Source: CAZJDV01 sp964544865
Lineage (GTDB): Bacteria; Chloroflexota; Dehalococcoidia; Lucifugimonadales; CAJWER01
Direction of reading: 5' to 3'
DNA length: 35,158 nt
NCBI GenBank assembly: GCA_964544865.1
Contig: CAZJDV010000015.1
Span: forward strand, 1-35,158
Positions 24,488 through 33,134 of this stretch are shown one piece after another. The stretch's first letter is position 1, and each line of letters begins with the position of its first letter. Under the pieces are notes generated by a model, which saw only the letters and a program-made list of their open reading frames with translations, was not told the origin of the DNA and ran no database searches. The translations under genes were made by a program, and so were the position numbers.

Positions 24488-25069
24488 TTGGTCAAGATCG
24501 GTGTCCTTGCTATCCAGGGCGACTTCTTCGAACACCAGCAGGCACTCCGCCGTCTGGGCGTTGACGCTCCCGAGGTCAGGCTTCCGGCACAGCTCGATGT
24601 GGTGGACGGACTGATCATACCGGGTGGCGAAAGCACCACGATCGTCCAGCTTATCGACATCTACGGTTTCAGGCAGGCGCTGTCGGAGAGGGTAAGGATG
24701 GGGATGCCTTTGTGGGGCACGTGCGCCGGCATGATCGTAATCGCGGACCGGCTTTCCGACCGCCGCCCCGAGCCGCTGCACCTCATGGACATCGATGTTA
24801 GCCGCAACGCCTTCGGCCGTCAGATCGATAGCTTCGAAGAGGATATCGATCTCTGCGAGGTGCCGGGCCCGCCATTTCGCGCCGTGTTCATCCGAGCCCC
24901 CGCCGTCGATCGGGCGGGCGACTCGGTGAAGGTCCTGGCGAAGGTGGGGAATGGCCGTCCGGTGGCGGTCCGTCAGGACCGGATGCTGGCGACGGCATTC
25001 CATCCGGAGCTCGCGGGGGACGACCGAGTACATCAGCTATTTACGGGAATGGTAGAACGCTCGAAGTAG
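24488..25069 (+). CDS. pdxT: Pyridoxal 5'-phosphate synthase glutaminase subunit PdxT
   Basis: The product is 193 aa from TTG 24488. IGVLAIQGDFFEHQQALRRL is the family start, and IIPGGESTTIVQLIDIYGFR carries the glutamine-binding GGESTT. WGTCAGMIVIA holds the nucleophile Cys, and TAFHPELAGDDRVHQLF the His and Glu of the triad. It frees ammonia from glutamine and channels it to PdxS. The gene starts 1 bp after the pdxS stop, so the two are translationally coupled. Confidence 0.96.
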   Translation: MVKIGVLAIQGDFFEHQQALRRLGVDAPEVRLPAQLDVVDGLIIPGGESTTIVQLIDIYGFRQALSERVRMGMPLWGTCAGMIVIADRLSDRRPEPLHLMDIDVSRNAFGRQIDSFEEDIDLCEVPGPPFRAVFIRAPAVDRAGDSVKVLAKVGNGRPVAVRQDRMLATAFHPELAGDDRVHQLFTGMVERSK

Positions 25070-25082
25070 ACAAACACAAGTC

Positions 25083-26012
25083 GTGATACGACGCCTCCAT
25101 CCATTCGATATCGCCCGTTACGCGCTTCTCGGCAGCCACGGCAGCGGCAATCGGGTCCGCACCCTGAAAAGTCTGAGTCGAGAGGCGGGGAACGGCGTGT
25201 CTGTGGCGCAAGTTCCCGGTCTGACGCTGTCACTGCAAAACAAGGGCGCCGCCGCCCTGGCCTTGACCGACGGCGGCGGCATCGCCGGGATCGTCGCCGC
25301 CAAGGCCCGTTCCGGTTCCCGCACCTGGGAGGTCTCCCACCTTTTTCTGGCCAAGGACGACGATGCCAACCATGTCAATCTGCTCGCAACGCTCTCGCAG
25401 AGCGTCGTGCGACGCGGCGGCGAGAGGATCTTCGCCAGGCTCCTCAGCGACGATCCGCTGGTCGACCTCGCGATGCGCTGCGGGTTCTCTCCGAGCGGCC
25501 ATGAGCTCCTATACCGGGGCCGGCGGAAGCCGGCTCCTCCTCCTCCTCCTGTCGCGGTGCGAAAAAAGACCGCGGCGGACGATCACGGCGTCTTCCGCCT
25601 GTATGGGGCCTGCACCCCGCAGGAGGCCCGGCTCACGTCCGGAATGACCTTCGGGCAGTGGTCGGCGTCCAAGGAGCGAACCCGTGGCCGCTCCCAAGAG
25701 TATGTCCTCGAAAGGGACGGGGAGGTCAGGGGCTGGCTCAAGACCATCCGTCGATTCGGCGACGGCATGATGCTCGTCATGGTCCATCCGAAAGAGGAGC
25801 CCGCCGCCGCCCTGATCGACTATGGCTTGGAGCGCCTGCGGGCCCATGCCAGGATCTTTTGTCTCGTGCAGGACCATCAGACGCTCGTGCAGAACGCGAT
25901 GTGGCAAAGAGGTTTCGAAGTGGAATCCGAGTATGTTACTTTGGTGAGGTCCATGGTGACCCCTGTCCGCTTGAAAGAGCGGCGTGATGCGGCCAAGACA
26001 GCGTCGATATAG
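25083..26012 (+). CDS. GNAT-like protein, possibly with two acetyltransferase-type halves
   Basis: The product is 309 aa from GTG 25083. The first half has ALALTDGGGIAGIVAAKARS and VNLLATLSQSVVRRGGERIF with ARLLSDDPLVDLAMRCGFSP, the order of a GNAT fold ending in an alpha4/beta6-like GF. After a Pro-rich linker (KPAPPPPPVAVRKK) the second half shows EYVLERDGEVRGWLKTIRRF and LVQNAMWQRGFEVESEYVTL, again GNAT-like. A clear acetyl-CoA loop (Q/RxxGxG/A) is not seen, so activity is doubtful. It starts 13 bp after pdxT and precedes the R3H ATPase; the link to either is unknown. Confidence 0.65.
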   Translation: MIRRLHPFDIARYALLGSHGSGNRVRTLKSLSREAGNGVSVAQVPGLTLSLQNKGAAALALTDGGGIAGIVAAKARSGSRTWEVSHLFLAKDDDANHVNLLATLSQSVVRRGGERIFARLLSDDPLVDLAMRCGFSPSGHELLYRGRRKPAPPPPPVAVRKKTAADDHGVFRLYGACTPQEARLTSGMTFGQWSASKERTRGRSQEYVLERDGEVRGWLKTIRRFGDGMMLVMVHPKEEPAAALIDYGLERLRAHARIFCLVQDHQTLVQNAMWQRGFEVESEYVTLVRSMVTPVRLKERRDAAKTASI

Positions 26013-26037
26013 ACCCTGGAGGTAGATTTTCCAGTAG

Positions 26038-27645
26038 ATGCAGCAATGGATTGACACGGACCTGGACGCGATCATCGAGAAGCTGCCGCCCGAAATCGGG
26101 CGGCCCGTGGCCGGTAGAGAGGACAAGACGGAGCTGCTGGAGGTCATCCTGGACCTGGGCCGCGAGCCCCAGGCGAGGTTCCCCCAGGAGACCGTGGCCC
26201 TCGGTCCCGGAGAGGTATCGGAAGAGCACATCCAGTATGTGATACAGTGTATCAGCCCGTTCGGTGGGGACAACCGCGCCGGAATCGAGCGCACTCTGCA
26301 TCGCATCTCGGCGATGCGTAACCGCAGCGGCAAGGTCGTTGGACTCACGATTCGGGTGGGCCGCGCGGTCTACGGGACGATCAGGATCATCGAGGACCTG
26401 GTCCTGACGGGCAAGAGCGTGCTTCTTCTGGGCAGGCCCGGCGTGGGCAAGACTACCATGCTCAGGGAGGTGGCGCGGGTCCTGGCGGACGACGCCCATA
26501 AGCGCGTGGTGGTGGTGGACACGTCCAACGAGATAGCAGGAGACGGCGACATCCCCCATGCGGGCATCGGCGGCGCCCGGCGGATGCAGGTGCTGTCCCC
26601 GTCCCAGCAGCACGCCGTGATGATTGAGGCCGTCGAGAACCACATGCCCGAGGTCATCGTCATCGACGAGATCGGCACCGAGTTGGAGGCGAACGCGTCG
26701 AGGACCATCGCCGAGCGCGGTGTGCAGCTCGTCGCCACGGCCCACGGCAGCTCCCTGGATAACCTGATCATGAACCCCACGCTTTCGGACCTGATCGGCG
26801 GCATCGACGCCGTGACGCTGGGCGACGATGAGGCGCGGCGGCGGCGCACACAAAAGACGGTCCTGGAGCGCAGGGCGCCGCCCACCTTCGACATACTCGT
26901 CGAGATCCGAGGCTGGGACGACGTCAACATACACCCGGACGTGGCCGACGTGGTGGACCGCATGCTGCGCGGATACCCTGTCACGGCCGAACACAGGTAT
27001 CTGGATGAGGATGGCGAAGTGCATCGGGCCCAGGCGCCCATGAGCGCAACCATTCTGACGGAGAATGGCCGCGGCGGCGAGCGTATCGAGTCGCGCCCAC
27101 CCATGAGCGAGGGTCGAGAGAGGCGCAGGGGAGAGCAGGAGCGCGTGGCTCCGGAGGCACCGTCCGCGCCGCCGGTCAAGGTCACGCACATCCTTCCATA
27201 CGGAGTCAACAAGGGTAAGCTTCAGCAAGCCGTGCGCTCCTCCAACGTGGCCGTGGAGCTCGTGCCTGACATATCCAGCGCCGACCTGCTTTTGACGACC
27301 AAGAACTTTTATCGGCGGCGGACTAAGGCCCTTGTCGAGGCGGAGGAGCTGGGCAGGCCGGTGTACGTACTGCGCAAGAACACCTCCACCCAGATCCATC
27401 AGTTCTTGCGCGCCCTGTCGCGCAGCAAGCCACGACTCGGGTCGGAGGACGAGGTCGGGGGCGCGATTCAGGAAGCGGGAGAGGCAGCGTCGCGCATACT
27501 CGAGAAGGGGGACCATCAGGCCGAGCTTAGCCCGCAGGTGGCGTACATCAGACGCCTCCAGCACCAGTTCGCCGAAGAGCGCGGCCTGGCCTCCAGCAGC
27601 ATGGGCCGCGAGCCCGGCCGCCACGTGATCCTCTACCGGCGCTAG
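26038..27645 (+). CDS. AAA ATPase with C-terminal R3H domain (SpoIIIAA/Ycf45-like)
   Basis: The product is 535 aa. The ATPase core has Walker A in SVLLLGRPGVGKTTMLREVA and Walker B in PEVIVIDEIGTELEANASRT, with VVVVDTSNEIAGDGDIPHAG and GVQLVATAHGSSLDNLIMNP between and after. These are typical of the stage III sporulation protein AA/Ycf45 group. A charged linker (residues about 340-375) leads to PPVKVTHILPYGVNKGKLQQ and a region ending in an R3H-like segment, EAASRILEKGDHQAELSPQV followed by AYIRRLQHQFAEERGLAS, which would bind single-stranded nucleic acid. GGAGGT precedes the ATG. The exact role is unknown. Confidence 0.88.
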   Translation: MQQWIDTDLDAIIEKLPPEIGRPVAGREDKTELLEVILDLGREPQARFPQETVALGPGEVSEEHIQYVIQCISPFGGDNRAGIERTLHRISAMRNRSGKVVGLTIRVGRAVYGTIRIIEDLVLTGKSVLLLGRPGVGKTTMLREVARVLADDAHKRVVVVDTSNEIAGDGDIPHAGIGGARRMQVLSPSQQHAVMIEAVENHMPEVIVIDEIGTELEANASRTIAERGVQLVATAHGSSLDNLIMNPTLSDLIGGIDAVTLGDDEARRRRTQKTVLERRAPPTFDILVEIRGWDDVNIHPDVADVVDRMLRGYPVTAEHRYLDEDGEVHRAQAPMSATILTENGRGGERIESRPPMSEGRERRRGEQERVAPEAPSAPPVKVTHILPYGVNKGKLQQAVRSSNVAVELVPDISSADLLLTTKNFYRRRTKALVEAEELGRPVYVLRKNTSTQIHQFLRALSRSKPRLGSEDEVGGAIQEAGEAASRILEKGDHQAELSPQVAYIRRLQHQFAEERGLASSSMGREPGRHVILYRR

Positions 27646-27651
27646 GCACAG

Positions 27652-27677
27652 GTGCTCTGTCACAGCTGACACAGCAC
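27652..27677. terminator. Hairpin just after the R3H ATPase gene
   Basis: GTGCTCTGTCA and TGACACAGCAC form an 11-bp stem with one mismatch and a CAGC loop, 6 bp after the stop codon. No U-run follows, so it is at most a weak intrinsic terminator or a 3' end stabiliser. Confidence 0.4.
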
Positions 27678-27808
27678 TCGTACGTCCCCCGGTCCGGATA
27701 GCGACCCGCGGCAGAGTCTTTCGCCGGGCGACAGAGTACGCCCCGGCGCCGCCCCAGACCCAGCGCGGGCGCATCAACAAGTCCATCGAGGCCGGGTTGG
27801 AGGAGATA

Positions 27809-28576
27809 TTGTCCCTGTTTATCTCGTTCGAGGGTGGAGAGGGCAGCGGCAAGACCACCCAGACGGAGGTCCTGCGCCGACGCCTCCAGAGCCTGGGGCT
27901 CACCGTAGTCTCGATTCGGGAGCCGGGCTCGACCCCTTTGGGAGACTACGTGAGGGCCTGGCTGATCCGGGAGCAACGTGACAAGCTCACCTCTCGATCA
28001 GAGGTGTTCCTGTTTGCCGCCGCGCGGGCCGAGCTGGTTGCCAAGACGATCGCGCCGGCCTTGAAAAGACCTAACACGGTGGTCATCGCAGACCGGTATG
28101 CAGATTCCACCACCGCGTATCAAGGCTATGGCCGGCGCCTGCCGCTGAGGGATATTGGCGTCATCAACCGGGGCGCGACCCAGGGACTCATGCCCTCGGT
28201 AACGTTCGTTCTGAACTGCCCGCCGGAAGAGGCACTGAGACGCGTGGGATCGCACCGCGACCTGGAACAAGAGGATGCAGCCGGCCAAACTGCCGTAAGC
28301 CGCCTGGACCGCGAGGGCACGCGGCGATTCGAACAGGAATCTCTCTCATTTCATCGCCGTGTCCAAGACGGATATCTCAAGATCGCCAGGAGTGATCCGC
28401 AGCGAGTGCGCGTAATCGATGGGACCCAGGACGCCGACTCCATCAGCGAGCAGATCTGGAGCGTCGTTCGAGAGACGCTGGACCAGGCGGGAGCAAGGGT
28501 GGATGACGAAAGTGGAATGAAGATGTCCCTCTGGGCCGGCGGGCCCGAAAGCAAATCTGCCCAGGAGACGGACTGA
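27809..28576 (+). CDS. tmk: Thymidylate kinase
   Basis: The product is about 255 aa from TTG 27809, placed after GGAGGAGAT; TTG 27797 in frame is possible but lacks a ribosome site. LFISFEGGEGSGKTTQTEVL holds the P-loop, SIREPGSTPLGDYVRAWLIR the DR/EP substrate motif, and VVIADRYADSTTAYQGYGRR the DRY segment that binds dTMP. The lid region (VGSHRDLEQEDAAGQTAVSR) is longer than usual and without the common Arg cluster. The enzyme makes dTDP from dTMP. The C-terminal 30 residues have no family counterpart. The stop overlaps the next start (TGATG). Confidence 0.92.
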   Translation: MSLFISFEGGEGSGKTTQTEVLRRRLQSLGLTVVSIREPGSTPLGDYVRAWLIREQRDKLTSRSEVFLFAAARAELVAKTIAPALKRPNTVVIADRYADSTTAYQGYGRRLPLRDIGVINRGATQGLMPSVTFVLNCPPEEALRRVGSHRDLEQEDAAGQTAVSRLDREGTRRFEQESLSFHRRVQDGYLKIARSDPQRVRVIDGTQDADSISEQIWSVVRETLDQAGARVDDESGMKMSLWAGGPESKSAQETD

Positions 28577-28989
28577 TGGCCCGACTGACCTCGCGGGAGA
28601 TAGACGAGTACCTGCGCAGGCCGTACCTGTGCCACTTCGCCACCGTGCGTCCCGATGGCTCTCCACACGTTGCTCCGGTGTGGCACCACTACGACGGCAA
28701 GAACCTGATGTTGCTGGTGGAGCCTCACGCGGTGAAGATCCGCAACATCCGGCACGAGCCCAGGGTGTCGGCCTCCATCTCCGCCGATGGCCCGCCCAAC
28801 GGGTTCGTCCAGGTCAACGGCACGGCCACGATCTCCAGCGAGTGGCCCCGCGAGCTGTTGTGGACGATGTCGATCAACTACCAGGGACGCGAGGAGGGCG
28901 AGAGGTACGCGGAGAAGACCTTCCGGGAGAGTGAGTTTCTTCTCATCACGGTGACGCCGACGAAGATGAACGGCTGGCTGTTTGATTGA
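28576..28989 (+). CDS. PPOX-class FMN/F420-dependent flavoprotein
   Basis: The product is 137 aa. YLCHFATVRPDGSPHVAPVW begins the split-barrel, the pattern of the pyridoxamine phosphate oxidase superfamily. KNLMLLVEPHAVKIRNIRHE and PRVSASISADGPPNGFVQVN complete the flavin-binding barrel, and VTPTKMNGWLFD resembles the C-terminal strand where such proteins hold the cofactor. The partner cofactor (FMN, F420 or heme) cannot be told by eye. Coupled to tmk by a TGATG overlap. Confidence 0.85.
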   Translation: MARLTSREIDEYLRRPYLCHFATVRPDGSPHVAPVWHHYDGKNLMLLVEPHAVKIRNIRHEPRVSASISADGPPNGFVQVNGTATISSEWPRELLWTMSINYQGREEGERYAEKTFRESEFLLITVTPTKMNGWLFD

Positions 28990-29039
28990 AAGCGCGACAG
29001 GGGTCTCGAAGCCATACTGGGCGTTCGGCTCCCGGCATC

Positions 29040-29813
29040 CTACCAGAACCGCCACCAGCTATTAGGGCCCTCGTCGGGGCGCGGCGGCTCGACTTCGACG
29101 GGCAGGTCTTCCAGGACCGCTCTCGGCGTGTCCACCACCATCGCCCGGGCCTCGGCCTCTCCAACGATTTCGGCAGCGGCCTCGACGCCCGGCATCAGCA
29201 GCGGCGAGCGGTTTCCCTCCGCGAAATGTGTGTCGGACGCGAGGATGTGGACCAGCCGCCTCCGCAGCAGGGTGCGCGTGAAGTCCCTGGCCTTCCTCCC
29301 GAAGTGGCCCTCGACACTACCTGCCGTGACCTGGCTCAGCATTCCCCGCCCCACGAAGCCGGCGAGCATCTCCGGGTCGCGCTGCACGGCCTCGATGCGC
29401 TCGGGGTGGGCCAGCACGGGCGTCACTCCCTGGAGCTGGAGGCGGAACAGGACGTCTTCCATGTAGTTCGGGCGGCCGAAAAACGGTAGCTCCACCAGGC
29501 AATAACGCCCGCCGTTCATGGGCAAGGCCCTTCCGATCGTGACGTCCTGAGGCAACTCGAGGTCCAGGTGGTTCTCCATGCCAAGCAACAGCTCCAGTTC
29601 GACACCCATCTCCCTCAGCTTCTCGTTTAGCTCGGCCACGAGGTCTCGAATGTATTCGACGGAAGAGTTTTCGGTGACGTCCTTGCGGTGGGGCGTGCAC
29701 AGCATGACCTGGGTGCCGTGCTGGGCCGCCACGGCGGCCATTCTCAAGCTCTCGTCGAGAGCCTTGGGACCGTCGTCGACGCCCGGCAGTATATGAGCGT
29801 GGACATCGTACAT
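29040..29813 (-). CDS. CpsB/YwqE-type PHP protein-tyrosine phosphatase
   Basis: The product is 257 aa. MYDVHAHILPGVDDGPKALD is the CpsB/YwqE opening with HxH and the DDG motif; MLCTPHRKD, LLLGMENHLD, VTPVLAHPERIEA and LVHILASDTHFAEGN supply the other His/Glu/Asp metal ligands of the polymerase-and-histidinol-phosphatase fold. Relatives remove phosphate from tyrosine kinases that steer capsule or exopolysaccharide export. The glycosyltransferase 960 bp upstream on the same strand makes a cell-surface polysaccharide role plausible, but no tyrosine kinase lies in the window. Confidence 0.88.
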   Translation of the reverse strand: MYDVHAHILPGVDDGPKALDESLRMAAVAAQHGTQVMLCTPHRKDVTENSSVEYIRDLVAELNEKLREMGVELELLLGMENHLDLELPQDVTIGRALPMNGGRYCLVELPFFGRPNYMEDVLFRLQLQGVTPVLAHPERIEAVQRDPEMLAGFVGRGMLSQVTAGSVEGHFGRKARDFTRTLLRRRLVHILASDTHFAEGNRSPLLMPGVEAAAEIVGEAEARAMVVDTPRAVLEDLPVEVEPPRPDEGPNSWWRFW

Positions 29814-30101
29814 CGTCTGGCCTGGCAGTCCCTTTCTGCGCGACGTGCGTCGAGCCCTGGAACAAGTGACCGGACCACCATGGAGGACGCCGCGCAGTGT
29901 GTCAACGACCTGGGCGATCGCACCCGGACCCGGGGTCGCCGATCAGAACGCTCCGCGGAGGAAAACATCCTCGATTCCGGTGGACCGCCGGATCGAAACC
30001 GCCCGTGGACGAAAGGCGTGCGCCGGATCTCTACAACCGCCGCGACTCTGTCTTCTCAGGCAATTCCATTGGGGGTATAAGCGCGGCGACACCTCCGGTG
30101 G

Positions 30102-30776
30102 TCACTCCATCGGCAGGACGATACCGCCGGAGAAGACCGTCTTCATTGCGTCCTCCACGGTGATGTCGGTGTTGATGACATCATCCTCCGGGACCCAGGT
30201 CAGCATGCCCGACGTCGGATTCGGGACCGTGGGGATGTAGACCACAACCATTGGGACGCCGCCACCCAGGCCCGCGCGGAGGTGCCCTGTCACGAAACCC
30301 AGCGCCTTGGTCCCCGGACGAGGCCAGTCGACGAACACCACGCGGCTGAAATGCTGGCCGGTGGAGGAGGACAGCGCATCGATTGACTGACGCGAGACGC
30401 TGTAGATGCTACCGAAGATGGGAATCTTGGAGAGCAGCGAGTCCTCCCACTTTCGCACCCGCTTGCCCGCTAGAAATGCGCCGGTTACGTAGAGCAGGAA
30501 GAGCGTGATGACAACTCCCACCCCCCAGAAGTCCCACGGCCTGTCTCTCACCATGAACCTGAGAATCCCGTCCTCGCTGCGGAAGACCCCATCCACCAGG
30601 GAGAAAGCGAAGTACGAGATCCAGACGGTAATGACCAGGGGGACCAGCAAAAGGAATCCCGTGACGACCCGACGGGAGGTATGCCGCTGCAGCCTCTGCA
30701 TCGGAGACCTCTGTCTGACGACCGGGTTCCCGCCCGCCGCTTTTCGGGCGGAGTTTTGTTGACTGGCCAATCTCAA
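30102..30776 (-). CDS. DUF502 membrane protein
   Basis: The product is up to 224 aa. VVTGFLLLVPLVITVWISYF and GVGVVITLFLLYVTGAFLAG are two membrane helices, and SIYSVSRQSIDALSSSTGQH, VVFVDWPRPGTKALGFVTGH and VVVYIPTVPNPTSGMLTWVP are typical DUF502 blocks. TTG 30776 overlaps the stop of the glycosyltransferase gene (TTGA); ATG 30701 (QRLQRHTSRR) gives a more usual N-terminus and is an alternative. DUF502 proteins have no settled function and resemble plant LIKE-COV proteins. Confidence 0.88.
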   Translation of the reverse strand: MRLASQQNSARKAAGGNPVVRQRSPMQRLQRHTSRRVVTGFLLLVPLVITVWISYFAFSLVDGVFRSEDGILRFMVRDRPWDFWGVGVVITLFLLYVTGAFLAGKRVRKWEDSLLSKIPIFGSIYSVSRQSIDALSSSTGQHFSRVVFVDWPRPGTKALGFVTGHLRAGLGGGVPMVVVYIPTVPNPTSGMLTWVPEDDVINTDITVEDAMKTVFSGGIVLPME

Positions 30777-31996
30777 GCTCCCGCTACATCCATCCGCGTC
30801 TCCCCGATCAGGGCATCGTAGTGGTCCAGCAGTGCGCTGGCCACGGTATTCCAGCCCATCTCGCGTGCTTTGGCCGCTCCCGCAAGACCGATGCGAGTCT
30901 GGAGGGCCGGGTCGCTCAACAGCATCTCGATTCGCTCGCTATAGGGCTCTGGGCAGGCCCACGGCACCAGGAATCCGGTCCTGCCCTCCTCGACGAAGGA
31001 CATTGGGCCTCCGACCCTGGACGTGACCACGGCCGTACCGCACGCCATTGCCTCCAGCGTCGCCAGTCCAAAGCTCTCGTAGTAGGACGGCATGACGAAC
31101 ACGTTGGCGGCGCCATAGTACTTAGGCAGCTCGGTCTGCTGCACGATACCGGTAAAGGTGATCCGATCACTCAGGCCCAGCTTCGCCGTGAGAGACCTCA
31201 GCCTCTTTATCTCCCGATCGCTGCCCAGGTCTCCGCCGACGATGAGCAGCCTTGTTTCTGAGATGTCCTTCAATCCGGCGAATGCCGAGATGAGGATGTC
31301 CAGGCCCTTGAGCGGCTCCATACGTCCCACGGACAGGATGATCTTGCTCTCCTTCAGTCCGAGGTTGCGACGAGCCTCTTGCCTGCCCATGGGCACGAAG
31401 AGATCCAGGTCCACGCCGGCGGGTACGACCCGCACTCTCTGAGGCGTGACCTGGTAGAGCCGGCGAAGGTCCCCCCTCTCCTGTTCGGTGGAGACAACCA
31501 TCGAGTCCACGCTGCTCATCACCGCGGACTCGGCGTCCAGCCGCACCTCGGACTCCCGGTCGCCCGGCCGGACCTCCATCTTCGCCCGCGCCAGGGTGTG
31601 GAACGTCGTCGCGTGGGGCACGCTCCATGTCCGGCTCAACTCGACTCCCGCGAGCCCCGAAAGCCAGTAGTGCGAGTGCACGAGATCGTAAGACAAGCCC
31701 TCGTCATCCTGAAATCTACTGAGGCTATCGAGGAACTGCGGGATGTAACGGTGGAGTCCGGCTTTCGCCTCGCCGCATGGACCTGCATTCAGGTGTATTA
31801 CCCGCGCGTTACTGCCCAGCTCCATGATCTGCTCATCGTTGGGATCGTGGATTCGAGTGAAGACGTCGACCTTGCGTCCCCTCTTGCCCAATTCCTTGGC
31901 TATCTGGAGGACGTAAACATTCATGCCGCCGGTGTCCTTCGCACCGAGTCGGGCGACGGGACATCCGTGTACACTCAAAAGCGCCAGTCTATTCAT
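30773..31996 (-). CDS. GT4 family glycosyltransferase (MshA/sucrose-synthase-like)
   Basis: The product is 407 aa with the GT-B fold. LALLSVHGCPVARLGAKDTG and GMNVYVLQIAKELGKRGRKV form the N-terminal nucleotide-free domain with the GGMN loop seen in MshA and sucrose-phosphate synthases. LVHSHYWLSGLAGVELSRTW follows. The donor domain has RVVPAGVDLDLFVP, ILSVGRMEPLKGLDILISAF and NVFVMPSYYESFGLATLEAM, the E-x7-E motif region, and GGPMSFVEEGRTGFLVP. It transfers a sugar from a nucleotide donor; the acceptor is unknown. It overlaps the DUF502 gene by 4 bp. Confidence 0.92.
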   Translation of the reverse strand: MNRLALLSVHGCPVARLGAKDTGGMNVYVLQIAKELGKRGRKVDVFTRIHDPNDEQIMELGSNARVIHLNAGPCGEAKAGLHRYIPQFLDSLSRFQDDEGLSYDLVHSHYWLSGLAGVELSRTWSVPHATTFHTLARAKMEVRPGDRESEVRLDAESAVMSSVDSMVVSTEQERGDLRRLYQVTPQRVRVVPAGVDLDLFVPMGRQEARRNLGLKESKIILSVGRMEPLKGLDILISAFAGLKDISETRLLIVGGDLGSDREIKRLRSLTAKLGLSDRITFTGIVQQTELPKYYGAANVFVMPSYYESFGLATLEAMACGTAVVTSRVGGPMSFVEEGRTGFLVPWACPEPYSERIEMLLSDPALQTRIGLAGAAKAREMGWNTVASALLDHYDALIGETRMDVAGA

Positions 31997-32148
31997 TCCA
32001 CCTATCGTTCTCCGCTAGATTCTCTGCCTGGCTGTGCGGCCTATCGCGATGGAGCCGCAATCGTGGCACGCTCCGGGTCTGCGCTCAATGGTACCGGGCA
32101 AGGCGCTGATCGCTAGGCCAAGGACCGCGACTAGGCGTAACAGGACGA

Positions 32149-33132
32149 TTACGGCCGGCGCCGAACCGTGAGCCGGTATACTGCGCGGTCCTCGGCGCCC
32201 AGGTTGTACTTGTAACGCTCGGTGCCTCTGAGGAAATCAAAGAAGTGTTTGCCTGCCCCTATCGCCTCTTTGATGGAGAGAGCCTTATTTAGGATTCCAA
32301 CGCTCAGATGCGAGAAGGCCGGATCGTACCCGCTATTATACAGCAAATATGAGTCCCGGTAGTCGAAATTTATGCATGATGCGACTACGGTTCTGCTCAG
32401 CTCCATTAACTCTAACCGGAACTGGCCGCGGGCACTGAATTCCGCGCCGATCCGCCTGAAAAACCGCTCGCGCTGCTCGGTCATGAACTCCGCTTTGTCC
32501 GGGCTGCTGGCGCGGTGAAGCCGGAAAAAGTCCGCCATGCGCTCGCAGACTTGCTCCGGAGTGTCCAGGACGTACTGCCGTACGTCGCCAGCCGCCTCGA
32601 GCTTTCGCAGCTTTCTTTTCAGCTCGTGCCGGTGTTTCTTGGGTAGCCCGGCCACATACTCTTCCCAGGTGGGCGGCAGCGCCGCAACCGGCGACATGGC
32701 CTCCTCGACGACCTCCACTGAGTGCCCTCTGGCTTTGGCCAAGGCCGGAAGATGCTGAAGGGTCGGCGAGTCCTGCCGAAGGGAGGTCAGATCAACAGTC
32801 CGCCACTCCATGCGCTCCAACTGGTGCCACAGTGCGGCGTGAAAAGCCGCTTCTCGGCCCGCCGGCACAATGAAGTCATGATAATCGAAGAGGTCCGTGT
32901 CGCCTAGAAAGCTGATCGTGTCGTTCCGGCTCATGATCGGCGCGATGCCGAGCGCCTCGCCGTCGTCGTAGAGCGAAATGATCTGAGGACCGGGCTCGCC
33001 GCCGAAGCACTCCCACCATACCCTCTGCCACGTGGGGGTCACGAATATGGTGTTGGACGGGCAGCGCGAAAGCAGCTCCGCCCATTCGGCCTGCGTCTCA
33101 TCGAAGCCGTCGATCCGGACTGTCTCTGTCAC
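32149..33132 (-). CDS. FemAB-like / BioF2-type acyltransferase fold protein
   Basis: The product is 327 aa from GTG 33132, with GGAGGG before it. FVTPTWQRVWWECFGGEPGP and LGIAPIMSRNDTISFLGDTD begin an N-terminal GNAT-like half; LPKKHRHELKRKLRKLEAAG is the basic helix typical of the CelD/BcsL-FemAB group. The second GNAT half includes FRLELMELSRTVVASCINFD, SYLLYNSGYDPAFSHLSVGI and GKHFFDFLRGTERYKYNLGA. Such proteins take part in polysaccharide or peptide acylation. It starts 2 bp after folE, so the two share a transcript. Confidence 0.82.
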   Translation of the reverse strand: MTETVRIDGFDETQAEWAELLSRCPSNTIFVTPTWQRVWWECFGGEPGPQIISLYDDGEALGIAPIMSRNDTISFLGDTDLFDYHDFIVPAGREAAFHAALWHQLERMEWRTVDLTSLRQDSPTLQHLPALAKARGHSVEVVEEAMSPVAALPPTWEEYVAGLPKKHRHELKRKLRKLEAAGDVRQYVLDTPEQVCERMADFFRLHRASSPDKAEFMTEQRERFFRRIGAEFSARGQFRLELMELSRTVVASCINFDYRDSYLLYNSGYDPAFSHLSVGILNKALSIKEAIGAGKHFFDFLRGTERYKYNLGAEDRAVYRLTVRRRP

Positions 33133-33134
33133 CC

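Noticed and set aside
25936..27903. A 655-aa open frame antisense to the R3H ATPase gene
   Set aside because: It mirrors a well-supported ATPase gene in GC-rich DNA, shows low-complexity Arg/Gly/Leu/His text and no family motif.
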